Below are positions 27,401 through 33,646 of a stretch of 64,000 nt of DNA, piece by piece. The notes beneath the pieces were generated by a model. It did not search any database and was not told the origin of the DNA. It saw only the letters and a list, made by a program, of their open reading frames with translations. The position numbers were made by a program, and so were the translations under genes. Position 1 is the stretch's first letter. Each line of letters opens with the position of its first letter. Source of the stretch: JASHSH01 sp036490215 (lineage in GTDB: Bacteria > Pseudomonadota > Alphaproteobacteria > Rhodospirillales > Magnetospirillaceae); the NCBI GenBank assembly GCA_036490215.1, contig DASXEH010000026.1, positions 1-64,000 on the forward strand, in the 5' to 3' direction.

Positions 27401-30400
27401 ATCGCCGGCCTGTCGACAACAGCGGTCTCCGGTCTGTCTGACGATCAGTTCGGCGAACTGAATGTGACGCAGATCGGCGCATTCACGACGACGCAGGTGG
27501 CGACGCTGACCTCGGACCAGCTCGACGAGCTGGCGGCGACGCAGATCGCGGCCTTCTCGGCGGCTCAGTTGAATGCGATGACCACGACGGCCATCAACGA
27601 GTTGGGTGGAGATGACTTCACGACCACCCAGGCCAGTGGCCTGACGGTGACGGCGCTGAACTATCTCGGCAACAACTACGACCTCGATTTCACCAGCACT
27701 GACGTCAAGGCGTTGACCACGACGCAGATCGCCGGTCTTTCGGCGACGTCGCTCGACGATCTCACCACCTACGGCAACTGGAATCAGAGCCAGATCCAGG
27801 CGATCTCCACGACCGCTCTGCAGGGCATGCAGGCTGTCGACGACGAATGGACAGGCAGCTATCTGACCGAGACCCAGGTCGGCTACCTCACCGTCACGCA
27901 GTTGAATGCGCTGTCGGCTACGGAAATCGGCGATCTCGACACCGATGACTCCACGATGGGCTTCACGAAGACCCAGATCGCTGGTCTGTCGGCAACGGCG
28001 CTCTCCGGGCTGCAGGATTGGCAGCTTGAGGATATGAATGCGACGCAGCTCGGCGCATTCACCACGACGCAAGCTGCGCTGCTGACCGCCGCTCAGCTTG
28101 ATGAGCTGTCGGGCGCCCAGTTCGCGGACTTCTCCTCGACGCAGCTGAACGCGATGACCTCGACGGCCATCGGAGAAATCGGGGCCAACTCGTCTTCTCT
28201 CACGACCACCCAGCTCAGTGGCCTGACGACGACAAGTCTGAACAGCCTGGAGGCCAATAGCGGTCTCCTCAACCTGACGGCCACGCAGATCGCGGACTTG
28301 AGCGCGGTCCAAATCGCCGGGCTCACGGCAACGTCGCTCAATGACTTCGCGTCGGCCAACTTCACCGGCGCCTGGAACACGACTCAGATCCGGGCGATCT
28401 CCGTTACGGCGCTCCAGGGTCTGGGGACCCTGCACGCCGCGTGGACCGATGAGTTGAGCACGACCCAGGTCGGCGAGTTGACGCTGACGCAGTTGAACGC
28501 GCTGAACGCCACTCAAATCCAAGACCTCTCTCTCGACGGTCTGACGGCGACGCAGATTGCGGGTCTGGGGACGACGGCGATCTCTGCCCTCGGCTTTATG
28601 CAGCTGATCGACTTGACCGCGACGCAATTCGCCGCGTTCACGACGACCCAGATGGGCGAGTTCACCTCGACACAGGCCAACGACTTCACCACTGACGGGG
28701 TTGCGGCTCTTTCGATCGCGCAGCTCGCCGCGATGACGACGGCGGCATTCGAGAAAGTCACGGCGGGCGATTTGACTGCCACGCAATTGGGCGCGCTCAA
28801 CGTCACGACGCTCGACAAGCTGAGCACGACGCAGGTCGCAGCGTTGACTGCGGCGCAGGTGGGCGAGATTTCGGCCACCGGCCTCGCCGGTCTGACCTCG
28901 ACGCAGTTCGCCACCTTGGGCGGTGCGCAGCTCGAGGATCTGACGGCGACACAGATCCGCGCCCTGACCTCGACCGAGGTGAGTGCGTTGACCAGCGGCC
29001 AAGTGGCCGACCTCACCGCCACGCAGGTGGCCGATCTCTCGGCCACGCAGCTTGGCGAGCTGACGGTGACGACCACGGCAAGCCTGACCACGGACCAGAT
29101 TGCGAACCTGTCCGCGACGCAAGCGGCCGGTCTCCACGAGGCGGGTCTCACCAACGCGCAGATTGCGGCTCTGACGACGACGCAGCTCTCGGGCTTCACG
29201 GCAACCGAGGTCGGCGCCTTGGGCGCATCTTTCGCCAGTCTGACCGCGACCCAGGTCGGCTCGCTCAGCAAGACCCAGATCGGCGGCCTGACAACGACCG
29301 AGGTTGCGGCTCTGACCTCGACTCAGCTTGCCGGCGTGACGGCGGCCCAGATTGGCGAACTGAACAGCACGCAGTTCAATGTGCTGACCTCGACCAACAT
29401 CGCGCTCCTGACCTCGACGCAAGTTGCCGGCTTGACCTCGACCGAAGTCGGCGCCCTGACCACGACGCAGCTTGCCGGCGTGACGGCGGGCGAGATCGGC
29501 GAACTCTCCGCGACCCAGCTCAAGGGTCTGACCGCGGCACAGATGGCGGCTCTGACTTCGGTCCAGCTTGCCGGCATCACCGCCACCGAAGTGTCGGCAC
29601 TGACGGCGACGCAGCTCAATGGTCTGACCACGACCAATATCGGGTTGCTGAGCACGACCCAGGAAGGGGCTCTGACCTCGACGCAGCTCGGCGGCTTGAA
29701 CACCACGGCGGCCGGCGCTCTGACGGCGGCTGAGATCACCCTGCTGACCACCGCTCAGCTCGGCGGCCTGACCGTTACCGAGATCGGCAATCTGAGCTCG
29801 GCACAGCTCGGCGGCTTGACGACGACGCAAATCGCCGCCCTGTCGGCGAAGCAGGAAGCCGGCCTGTCGAAGACGCAGATCGGCGAGCTGGGCACCGATC
29901 AGGTCAGCAGTCTGACGACGACCGAAGTCAAGGCTCTGAGCAGCACGCAGCTGACTGGTCTGACGGCCGCCCAAGTGGGTGCCCTGACGGCCACGCAGGC
30001 GGCGGTGGTCACAGCCTCCGAATTCGGCGCTCTGACGGTTACGCAGTTCGGCGGCCTGACGGCGGCGCAGTTGGGTGGCCTGACGGTCACGCAACTCGCG
30101 GGCTTCACCGCAACGCAGCTCAATACGCTGACCACGGCACAACTCGGCGGCTTGACGGCCGCTCAGGTGGGCAAGCTGTCGGCGACGCAGCTGAACGCTC
30201 TGTTGACCACCGACATCGCTGCCCTGACGGCGACGCAAGTCGGCGGCTTGACGGCAACCCAGGTCGGCGCGCTCAACACCACCACGCTGGGTGCCTTGAC
30301 CCAGACCGAAGTGGGCGAGCTGAGTGTGGCCCAGGTGAAGGGTCTGACCTCGACTGAGGTCGGCAAGCTCACCACCGCGCAGCTCGGCGGCGTGACCGCG

Positions 30401-33400
30401 ACCCAAGTGGCCGCGTTCACGACGACGCAGATGACGGGTCTGACCAGCACGGATGTTGGCGGCCTGACATCGACCCAGTTCGGCGCTCTGACCAAGACGC
30501 AGCTGGGCAGCCTGAACGCGACGCAGCTCAGCGGCCTGACCGCGCAAGAGATCGGTTGGCTGACCGCGACGCAGGCGGCTGGTCTGAACGCTACGGCGCT
30601 CGATCATCTGACTGTGACTCAGGTTGAGGGCCTGACTTCGACGCAGATCGGCCAGTTGACGCCCACGCAGATCGCGGGCTTCACCACGGCCGACATCGCG
30701 GTGCTGACGACGACCCAGATCGGCGGCATCTCGGCGTCCGAGCTGGCAGCGTTCACGGCGACCCAGGTCAACGCGTTCACTTCGGGCGATATCTCTGGTC
30801 TGACGACGACGCAGGTTGCGGGCTTCACGGTCACGCAGCTCGCTGGTCTGAATGCCACCTCGGTCGAAGCGCTCACGGCGGCCCAGTTCGCGGTGTTCAC
30901 CACCACGCAGCTCAAGGGGATCGACAGCACCGATGCGGCGCTGCTCGTCTCGGCGCAGCTGACGGGTCTCACCGCAACCCAGGTTGCGGGTCTCGGTGCG
31001 ACGCAGCTCAACGGCCTGACCACGACGGCGGTCGCCAGTCTGACGACGACGCAAGTCGGCGGTCTGACCAAGACCCAGCTCGCGGCTCTGGATGCGACTG
31101 CGGTTGGTGCTCTGACCGCGGGCCAGGTTGCCGTCCTGACGGTGACGCAGATCAGCGGCTTGACCGTGACAGCCATCGACTCGCTGTCCTCGGGCCAGGT
31201 CGGTGCGCTGACGGCGACGCAGATCGCCGCTCTGAGCACCGCTCAGGGTGCCAAGCTGACCACGACTGAAATCGGCGAACTGACCACGGCGCAGATCGCG
31301 GGTGTGACGAAGACGCAGCTTGCGGCCTTCACCACGACCCAGCTGCGTGCGGTTACGGCAGCCGATATCGGTGCTCTGTCGGCGACGCAGATCTCCGGGC
31401 TGACCGCTGCCGCCCTCGGCACGTTGACCACGACGCAGTTCGCGGGTCTGACGGCGACCGAGGTTGGCGAGTTCACCGCGCTTCAGCTCGCTGGCCTCAC
31501 GACGACGGAACTCGGCACGATGTCGGCGGCTCAGGCGGCCGGGTTGTCGAAGACCGATGTTGCCGGTCTGACGACGGCTCAGCTGAATGGTCTGTCGACC
31601 ACGGCCATCGGTTCGCTGTCGGCGACGCAGATCGGTGGTCTGACCACCGCTCAGCTCACGGCTCTGAATGCCACGGCGGCGGCTGGTCTGACGGCCGCAC
31701 AGCTCGGCGAGCTCACGGTGACCCAGTTCGGCAGTGTCAACACGACCGATATCGCGTCCTTTACCACGGCGCAGATCGGTGGTCTGACGGCAACCGAAAT
31801 GGGCAAGCTGTCCACGGCTCAGCTCGGCGCGCTCACCACGACGCAGGTTGCGGTGCTCACGTCGACGCAGCTCGGTGCTCTGACCAAGACGCAAGTCGCG
31901 GCTCTGAGCAGCACGCAGTTCGCTGCACTGACCTCGGGCCAGATCGGTGATCTGACGACGACCCAGGTGGCTGGTCTGAACAAGACCGACTTCGCCGCTC
32001 TGACGACCGGCCAGTTGGGCGGTCTGACGACGACGCAGGCGGCCAGCCTGACGGCGACCCAGGTGTCGGGTCTGACGACAACCGATGTGGCGGCTCTGTC
32101 GGCCGGCCAAGCTGCTGTTCTGACGGCGGCGGCGATCGGCGGTCTGTCGGCCACGCAGCTGAATGCGCTGTCTTCGGCCAATGTGGCTGCTCTGACGGCG
32201 ACGCAGGTTAAGGGCTTCACCGCGACTCAGCTTGCCGGTCTGACTTCCACCACGCTGGGCGAACTGACGGCGACGCAGGTCGGTGTCTTCAACGCCACCC
32301 AGCTGAAGGGCCTGAGCAACACCGAAGTGGGCGAGCTATCGACGACGCAAGTCGCCAGCCTCTCGTCCACTCAGTTGAACCTGCTCTCGGCTGCTCAGCT
32401 CGGCTCGATGAGCCTCGCGAGTACGGCGGGCTTGTCGACCACTCAGATCACCGGTCTGACGGCGACTTCGGCCAGTGCGCTGGTGACGGCGGACTTGACG
32501 AGCACGCAGATCGCGACCCTGTCGGTGACACAGCTCAACGGCTTCTTCAGCACCGACATCGCCGATCTCACATCCACGCAGGTTGCGGCTCTGACCTCGA
32601 CACAGATCGGCGGCCTCAAGCTGACGCTGGTCGGTGGCTTCACCTCGACTGAGGTGGCCGAGCTGACATCGACGCAAGTCGGCGGTTTGAGCAAGACAGA
32701 CGTGGCGAGCCTCAGCAGCACGCAGTTTGGTGGGCTGACGGCGGGCCAGATCGGTGTCCTGACGGCTACGCAAACGGCTGGTCTGTCGGTGACCGACTTC
32801 AGCAAGATGACCACCACTCAGTTCGGTGGTCTGACGGCAACGCAGATCGGTGAGCTGACGACGGCACAGCTTGGCGGCGTAACGACGACTGACTTGGGTG
32901 TCATCTCGTCCGGTCAGCTTGGTGGTTTGACGAAAACCGAAGTGTCATCGCTGACGGCCACTCAGGTGAACGCGCTCACCGCGACGAGCATCGGTCTCCT
33001 GAGTGTCACGCAGGTCGGTGGCCTGACCGTGACGCAACTGCCCAAGCTGACCACGACCTCGCTCGGTGGTCTGACGGCGGGCGAGCTCGGCGAGTTCAGC
33101 AAGACCCAGGTCGCCGCCCTGACCACGACGCAGGTCGGCAGCCTGACCTCGACGCAGTTCGCCGGTCTGACCTCGACGCAGATCGGTGGTCTGAGCACTG
33201 CTCAGCTGGTCAGCCTCAACGCGGCCGATGTGGCGGCGCTGACGACGACCCAGCTGGCTGGTCTGTCGAAGACGCAGATTGGTTCGCTGACTGTCACCGA
33301 AGTGACCGAGCTTTCGGTCGCTGCAGTGGGCGGTCTGTCGGTGGCCCAGTTCGGCGGTCTGTCGGCAACGGCGGTGGGTTCGCTGACGGTCACGCAGGTG

Positions 33401-33568
33401 CCCGGTCTGACGAACACCGACATTGCGGCGATCACGACGACGCAGTTGTCAAGCCTGAGCACGACCCAGATCCTGGCGATGGATCAGTCGCAGGCCGACT
33501 CCTTCACGTCGACGCAGATCAACCACATGTCGACGTCGCAGGCCAACGCCTGGCTGACGGTTGCCTAA
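18443..33568 (+). CDS. Giant octapeptide-repeat secreted protein (about 5041 residues)
   Basis: Nearly the whole protein is built from octads, consensus [AG]-L-[TS]-x-T-[QEA]-[IVF]-[GA], roughly 600 copies. Two or three of eight positions are Thr or Ser; Arg, Lys, His and aromatic residues are rare and I saw no Cys. Each octad contains the capping-box pattern [ST]-x-x-[QE], with hydrophobic residues at positions 2 and 7. There is no cleavable signal peptide, no RTX nonapeptide and no recognised domain. The unique C-terminus ends QANAWLTVA, fitting an uncleaved type I secretion signal. Position right after ABC and HlyD genes makes it their likely cargo. I chose GTG 18443, seven bases after GGGGG, over an in-frame TTG at 18425. 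Mass should be near 0.5 MDa. A surface fibre, S-layer-like protein or adhesin are all possible; function is unknown. Confidence 0.9.
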   Translation: MSLTQTQIQSLSTTTVAGLNATAIAGLTTTNIAYFSTTQFAVFSATQIAEFDPTIVAALTTTQVAVLSATQIGALSATDVGSLTATEIGAFTKTQITEFNATQIGALTSTQLGEFGTVQLAGLSTADVASLSTGQLSGLTATLVAALSVGQVGALTTTQVAALSTTQFGALTKAEIGELSATQLNALTSGEIGSLTSTQESGLSTTQIGTLTVTTLGYLTSTEVGLLSTGQIGALTSTDVASLTSAQTVGLTATQIASFSTTQIGALTSTAFGGLTSTTVAALSAAQMGSVSAADVTGLTATEVGALAATQIGGLTSTAFAALTSTEVEAFTTTQIGGLTATDVTGLSAGVVAALAATQVGALSTAAFAALTSTEVGALSAAQAAGLTAAQVGVLTTTEVGALAATQIGGLTATAFGGLTSTEIGNLTVTQVGGLTSAQVQVLTAAQVKALTATQVGGLTSTAFSGLTSTEVGTLSATQIAGVSADDVQTLSATEVSALTTTQIGGLTVTAFAGLSTTELASLTATQLGAVSAAQIADLTSTAFASLTATQVGTLSATQMGALTATEVGALNTTEVTALTATQIGGLTSTAFAGFTSTEVDAFSATQMGGLSAGDVTGLTTTTVSALAVTQLGGLTSTAFSALTSTEVAALTAIQFAGLTAAQVSQLTTGEVGALAATQVAALSATAFAALTTTELTALTSTQFAALSATQLGVLSSTQVVALTSTNVATLSAVQAAGLNSTEVGALTTGEVGALAATQIGALTATAFGGLTSTEVDALTTTQMGAVTAAQVATLSTTEVSGLAATQIGALSTSAFDAFTTTQVGSLTSTQVGGLTSTQFGTLTSTEVGALTATQLGAVTSDDATTLTTTEIANLNATQIGALSTTALEALNSTALNGLTTTQIAGLTTTQINDGGFETVLDLWSATQDAALTTTQIASLTSITLDSITQLQQWNATQIQAITTTTLTGMNSVDSGWTAGTLAATQTGYFTFTQLNALSSAEISGFTTTAVGGFTTTQIAGLNSASVGSLTATQIGAMTATQVGAFTTTEISELTSTQLGSLTSTEAAAFSAGQIGAMTSTIFASTFTDTEIDAFTATQMSGLTADDVAGLSATAGTALTATQIGGLTATAFAGLTATEVESLTAAQISGLSAADVTNLTTTVVGALAATQIGALSSAAFSALTSTEVESLSVTQFGGLTSTQAALLSTTVVAALADTQLGGLTSTAFGGLTSADVAVLSAAQLDLVTANDVSALTTTEVGNLAATQIGALTSTAFDGFTSTEILAFSATQLGGLTSTDASTLTVTEVDALSAAQIAGLTYTAFGGFSATNVESLSATQMASLNATETANLSTTVIAALAATQIAGLTTTAFAGLTTTAVESFSTTQFGGLSAADVTGLSTTVVGALVATQIGGLTTTAFVALTSTEIEAWTAGQFAGLTAAQAATLSTTTFDALADTQLGGFTATAIAGVSSTAIAGLNQTAIGGLSTTAIGALTTTQVAAFTATQIGGLTYQQFGALSTTEVAALTTTQLGSATEDDIGELSATAVAKLSGTQLSALTTTAFDGLTSGEVAALTVTQVAALTTTQLNNVVSGSGAFYASYLTSTQIGALTTAQIGGMTATSIDDLTTGVNAWNLTQIQAISTTALQDMWSVPVYRYWAGEYLAETQLGYLTVTQLNTLSATGIGNLDANDNSIGLTTTQIAGLNATTVSGLDDIRFAMMNATQIGAFTTTDVATLTSTQLDRLAATQIAAFSAAQLNAMTTTAINELGGDDFTTTQGSGLTVTALNYLGNNYNLDFSSTDVKALTTTQIAGLSATSLDDLTTYGNWNQSQIQAISTTALQGMQAVDDEWTGNYLTETQVGYLTVTQLNALSTTEIGDLDTSDSAMGFTATQIAGLTTTSVSGLTNNQFSEMNATQIGAFTTTQVATLTATQLDDLAATQVAAFSATELNAMTTTAINQLTGADFTTTTVSGLSVTSLNYLGNSNDLDFTSTDVKALSTTQIAGLTAKSLNDLNTNGIWNLTQIQAISTTALSGMNSIDSTWTGNFLTETQVGYLTVTQLNALSGGEISDFDADDSAMGFTTTQIAGLTTTSVSGLADNQLGMMNATQIGAFTTTQVATLTSGQLDDMAATQIAAFSVTQLNAMTTTAINELGGRDFTSTQVTGLSITSLNYLGNDDDFNFSSTNVKALSTTQIAGLTATSIDDLSTLGTWNQTQIQAISTTALQLLSTVDDYWAVNDLTNTQISYLTTAQLDAMSSGLLGQIEPTGLTTTQLASLNTTAISAFDDWQFDDMSSTQLASFTAAQMAVVTAGQLDELTATQIAQFTATEIGALTSTNFGGLTTAQVDGLTATQIAKVSADDVSALTITTVDSLSVTQIGALTSAAFASLTATEVESLTAAQMRGLSAADVTGLTTTVVAALAATQIGALTATAFASLTSTEVGNFTNAQVAAITATQAATLSAAEVDAFTTTQIGQLTVGAVGGLTTTAADSLSATQIGALTSGAFAGLTATEIDAFTTTQLGGVIGSQSALFTSTELSKFSAAQLNALQTSAVVTITVTAEAGLTATQVGALSSTNFGALTAIQVGGLSAAQATGLTTTEVAALSSAQVGGLVTTQVAALSATQIAVLTTTEMGELTSGQASGFTSAQVSDLSDTQLNAMTVTSIATLNGSGFSSTQLIGLTVTQLDALTVTQIYAMNSDAIGNGLALTNVFNDLTNTQQTAYNLESGALSLTDISSLNETKIQSFVAGFTAAQIAQMTATQFNTYLTTTLLDGLTTAQVASISVTALDGLTTTTFETLTTAQIGALTNTQIAQMSATQFGSYLTTTQLDSLSTAQIADISVTALDGLTTTTIDALTTTQIGGLTATQIAGATATVFNAMTVTEVQTLTVTQLSNASATAIAGLTATTLNTILVEQTSAQWNATQVQAITTTQIGGLNSVDSDFTQYLSETQVGELAVTQLNGMTTTEIGYLDHSDTAMGLTTAQIAGLSTTAVSGLSDDQFGELNVTQIGAFTTTQVATLTSDQLDELAATQIAAFSAAQLNAMTTTAINELGGDDFTTTQASGLTVTALNYLGNNYDLDFTSTDVKALTTTQIAGLSATSLDDLTTYGNWNQSQIQAISTTALQGMQAVDDEWTGSYLTETQVGYLTVTQLNALSATEIGDLDTDDSTMGFTKTQIAGLSATALSGLQDWQLEDMNATQLGAFTTTQAALLTAAQLDELSGAQFADFSSTQLNAMTSTAIGEIGANSSSLTTTQLSGLTTTSLNSLEANSGLLNLTATQIADLSAVQIAGLTATSLNDFASANFTGAWNTTQIRAISVTALQGLGTLHAAWTDELSTTQVGELTLTQLNALNATQIQDLSLDGLTATQIAGLGTTAISALGFMQLIDLTATQFAAFTTTQMGEFTSTQANDFTTDGVAALSIAQLAAMTTAAFEKVTAGDLTATQLGALNVTTLDKLSTTQVAALTAAQVGEISATGLAGLTSTQFATLGGAQLEDLTATQIRALTSTEVSALTSGQVADLTATQVADLSATQLGELTVTTTASLTTDQIANLSATQAAGLHEAGLTNAQIAALTTTQLSGFTATEVGALGASFASLTATQVGSLSKTQIGGLTTTEVAALTSTQLAGVTAAQIGELNSTQFNVLTSTNIALLTSTQVAGLTSTEVGALTTTQLAGVTAGEIGELSATQLKGLTAAQMAALTSVQLAGITATEVSALTATQLNGLTTTNIGLLSTTQEGALTSTQLGGLNTTAAGALTAAEITLLTTAQLGGLTVTEIGNLSSAQLGGLTTTQIAALSAKQEAGLSKTQIGELGTDQVSSLTTTEVKALSSTQLTGLTAAQVGALTATQAAVVTASEFGALTVTQFGGLTAAQLGGLTVTQLAGFTATQLNTLTTAQLGGLTAAQVGKLSATQLNALLTTDIAALTATQVGGLTATQVGALNTTTLGALTQTEVGELSVAQVKGLTSTEVGKLTTAQLGGVTATQVAAFTTTQMTGLTSTDVGGLTSTQFGALTKTQLGSLNATQLSGLTAQEIGWLTATQAAGLNATALDHLTVTQVEGLTSTQIGQLTPTQIAGFTTADIAVLTTTQIGGISASELAAFTATQVNAFTSGDISGLTTTQVAGFTVTQLAGLNATSVEALTAAQFAVFTTTQLKGIDSTDAALLVSAQLTGLTATQVAGLGATQLNGLTTTAVASLTTTQVGGLTKTQLAALDATAVGALTAGQVAVLTVTQISGLTVTAIDSLSSGQVGALTATQIAALSTAQGAKLTTTEIGELTTAQIAGVTKTQLAAFTTTQLRAVTAADIGALSATQISGLTAAALGTLTTTQFAGLTATEVGEFTALQLAGLTTTELGTMSAAQAAGLSKTDVAGLTTAQLNGLSTTAIGSLSATQIGGLTTAQLTALNATAAAGLTAAQLGELTVTQFGSVNTTDIASFTTAQIGGLTATEMGKLSTAQLGALTTTQVAVLTSTQLGALTKTQVAALSSTQFAALTSGQIGDLTTTQVAGLNKTDFAALTTGQLGGLTTTQAASLTATQVSGLTTTDVAALSAGQAAVLTAAAIGGLSATQLNALSSANVAALTATQVKGFTATQLAGLTSTTLGELTATQVGVFNATQLKGLSNTEVGELSTTQVASLSSTQLNLLSAAQLGSMSLASTAGLSTTQITGLTATSASALVTADLTSTQIATLSVTQLNGFFSTDIADLTSTQVAALTSTQIGGLKLTLVGGFTSTEVAELTSTQVGGLSKTDVASLSSTQFGGLTAGQIGVLTATQTAGLSVTDFSKMTTTQFGGLTATQIGELTTAQLGGVTTTDLGVISSGQLGGLTKTEVSSLTATQVNALTATSIGLLSVTQVGGLTVTQLPKLTTTSLGGLTAGELGEFSKTQVAALTTTQVGSLTSTQFAGLTSTQIGGLSTAQLVSLNAADVAALTTTQLAGLSKTQIGSLTVTEVTELSVAAVGGLSVAQFGGLSATAVGSLTVTQVPGLTNTDIAAITTTQLSSLSTTQILAMDQSQADSFTSTQINHMSTSQANAWLTVA
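19250..23000 (+). repeat. Zone I of the giant protein: 48-residue (144-nt) superperiod of six octads
   Basis: Within this stretch octads recur in fixed order: TSTAFxxL, TSTEVxxL, xxTQxxGL, xAxDVTGL, TTTVVxAL, AATQIGGL, then TSTAF again. I followed most of the spacings between successive Phe-containing octads and nearly all were six octads; one was four and one was ten. The same pattern returns at about 25440-26000. The order is kept while the DNA varies at many synonymous positions, which points to structural selection rather than only recent slippage. Confidence 0.75.
23342..25075 (+). repeat. Zone II: three tandem Trp-anchored superrepeats of about 192 residues
   Basis: Units begin with WN[QL][ST]QIQAISTTAL at 23342, 23924 and 24500, with the next partial unit at 25076. 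Spacings are 582, 576 and 576 nt. Each unit holds about 20 octads plus fixed irregular segments (a loop with a second Trp such as DDEWTGNYL, then DxxDSAMGF, then LNYLGN). These are nearly the only tryptophans in the protein. An earlier isolated WNATQIQAI lies at 21302. Confidence 0.85.
26705..27046 (+). repeat. 171-nt tandem duplication inside the giant gene
   Basis: Two copies of 57 residues, each opening QIAQM[TS]ATQF and followed by YLTTTxLDxL and SVTALDGLTTTT, start at 26705 and 26876. The copies differ at several amino acids. The period is one residue longer than seven octads, so it marks a local break in the octad register. Confidence 0.7.
27206..28372 (+). repeat. Zone II, second block: two more Trp-anchored superrepeats
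   Basis: Units start at 27206 (WNATQVQAI), 27779 (WNQSQIQAI) and a third partial one at 28373 (WNTTQIRAI), with spacings of 573 and 594 nt. They are collinear with the block at 23342-25075, and a 386-nt stretch is almost identical between the two blocks (23676-24061 and 27531-27916). Confidence 0.85.
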
Positions 33569-33597
33569 AACTAAGAGTTTCTGAAACATCCATCGGG

Positions 33598-33635
33598 GGG
33601 CCAAACCTTGCAAAGGTTTGGCCCTTCGTCTTTTT
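33598..33635 (+). terminator. Intrinsic terminator after the giant gene
   Basis: GGGCCAAACCTT (33598-33609) pairs perfectly with AAGGTTTGGCCC (33613-33624) around a three-base loop, followed by TTCGTCTTTTT. The hairpin starts 30 bases after the giant gene stop and ends only 11 bases before the glycosyltransferase ATG. It should cut most transcription between the two genes and so set a low enzyme-to-substrate ratio, or the glycosyltransferase uses read-through. Confidence 0.9.
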
Positions 33636-33646
33636 GAGATAGGCTC

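Noticed and set aside
25340..32110. Very long open frame on the minus strand through the giant gene (over 2200 codons), plus others at 19577-23035
   Set aside because: The 24-nt coding period with biased codons keeps antisense frames free of stops. Translations are Arg/Gly-rich low-complexity mirrors of the octads with no ribosome site or family likeness.
18449..33560. Short tandem DNA repeats suggestive of CRISPR or a minisatellite array
   Set aside because: Repeats are degenerate, in frame, contiguous without spacers and translate to one protein; there are no cas genes.
18443..33568. RTX toxin or calcium-binding adhesin
   Set aside because: No GGxGxDxUx nonapeptides were seen anywhere in the protein, and no haemolysin, protease or lipase domain.
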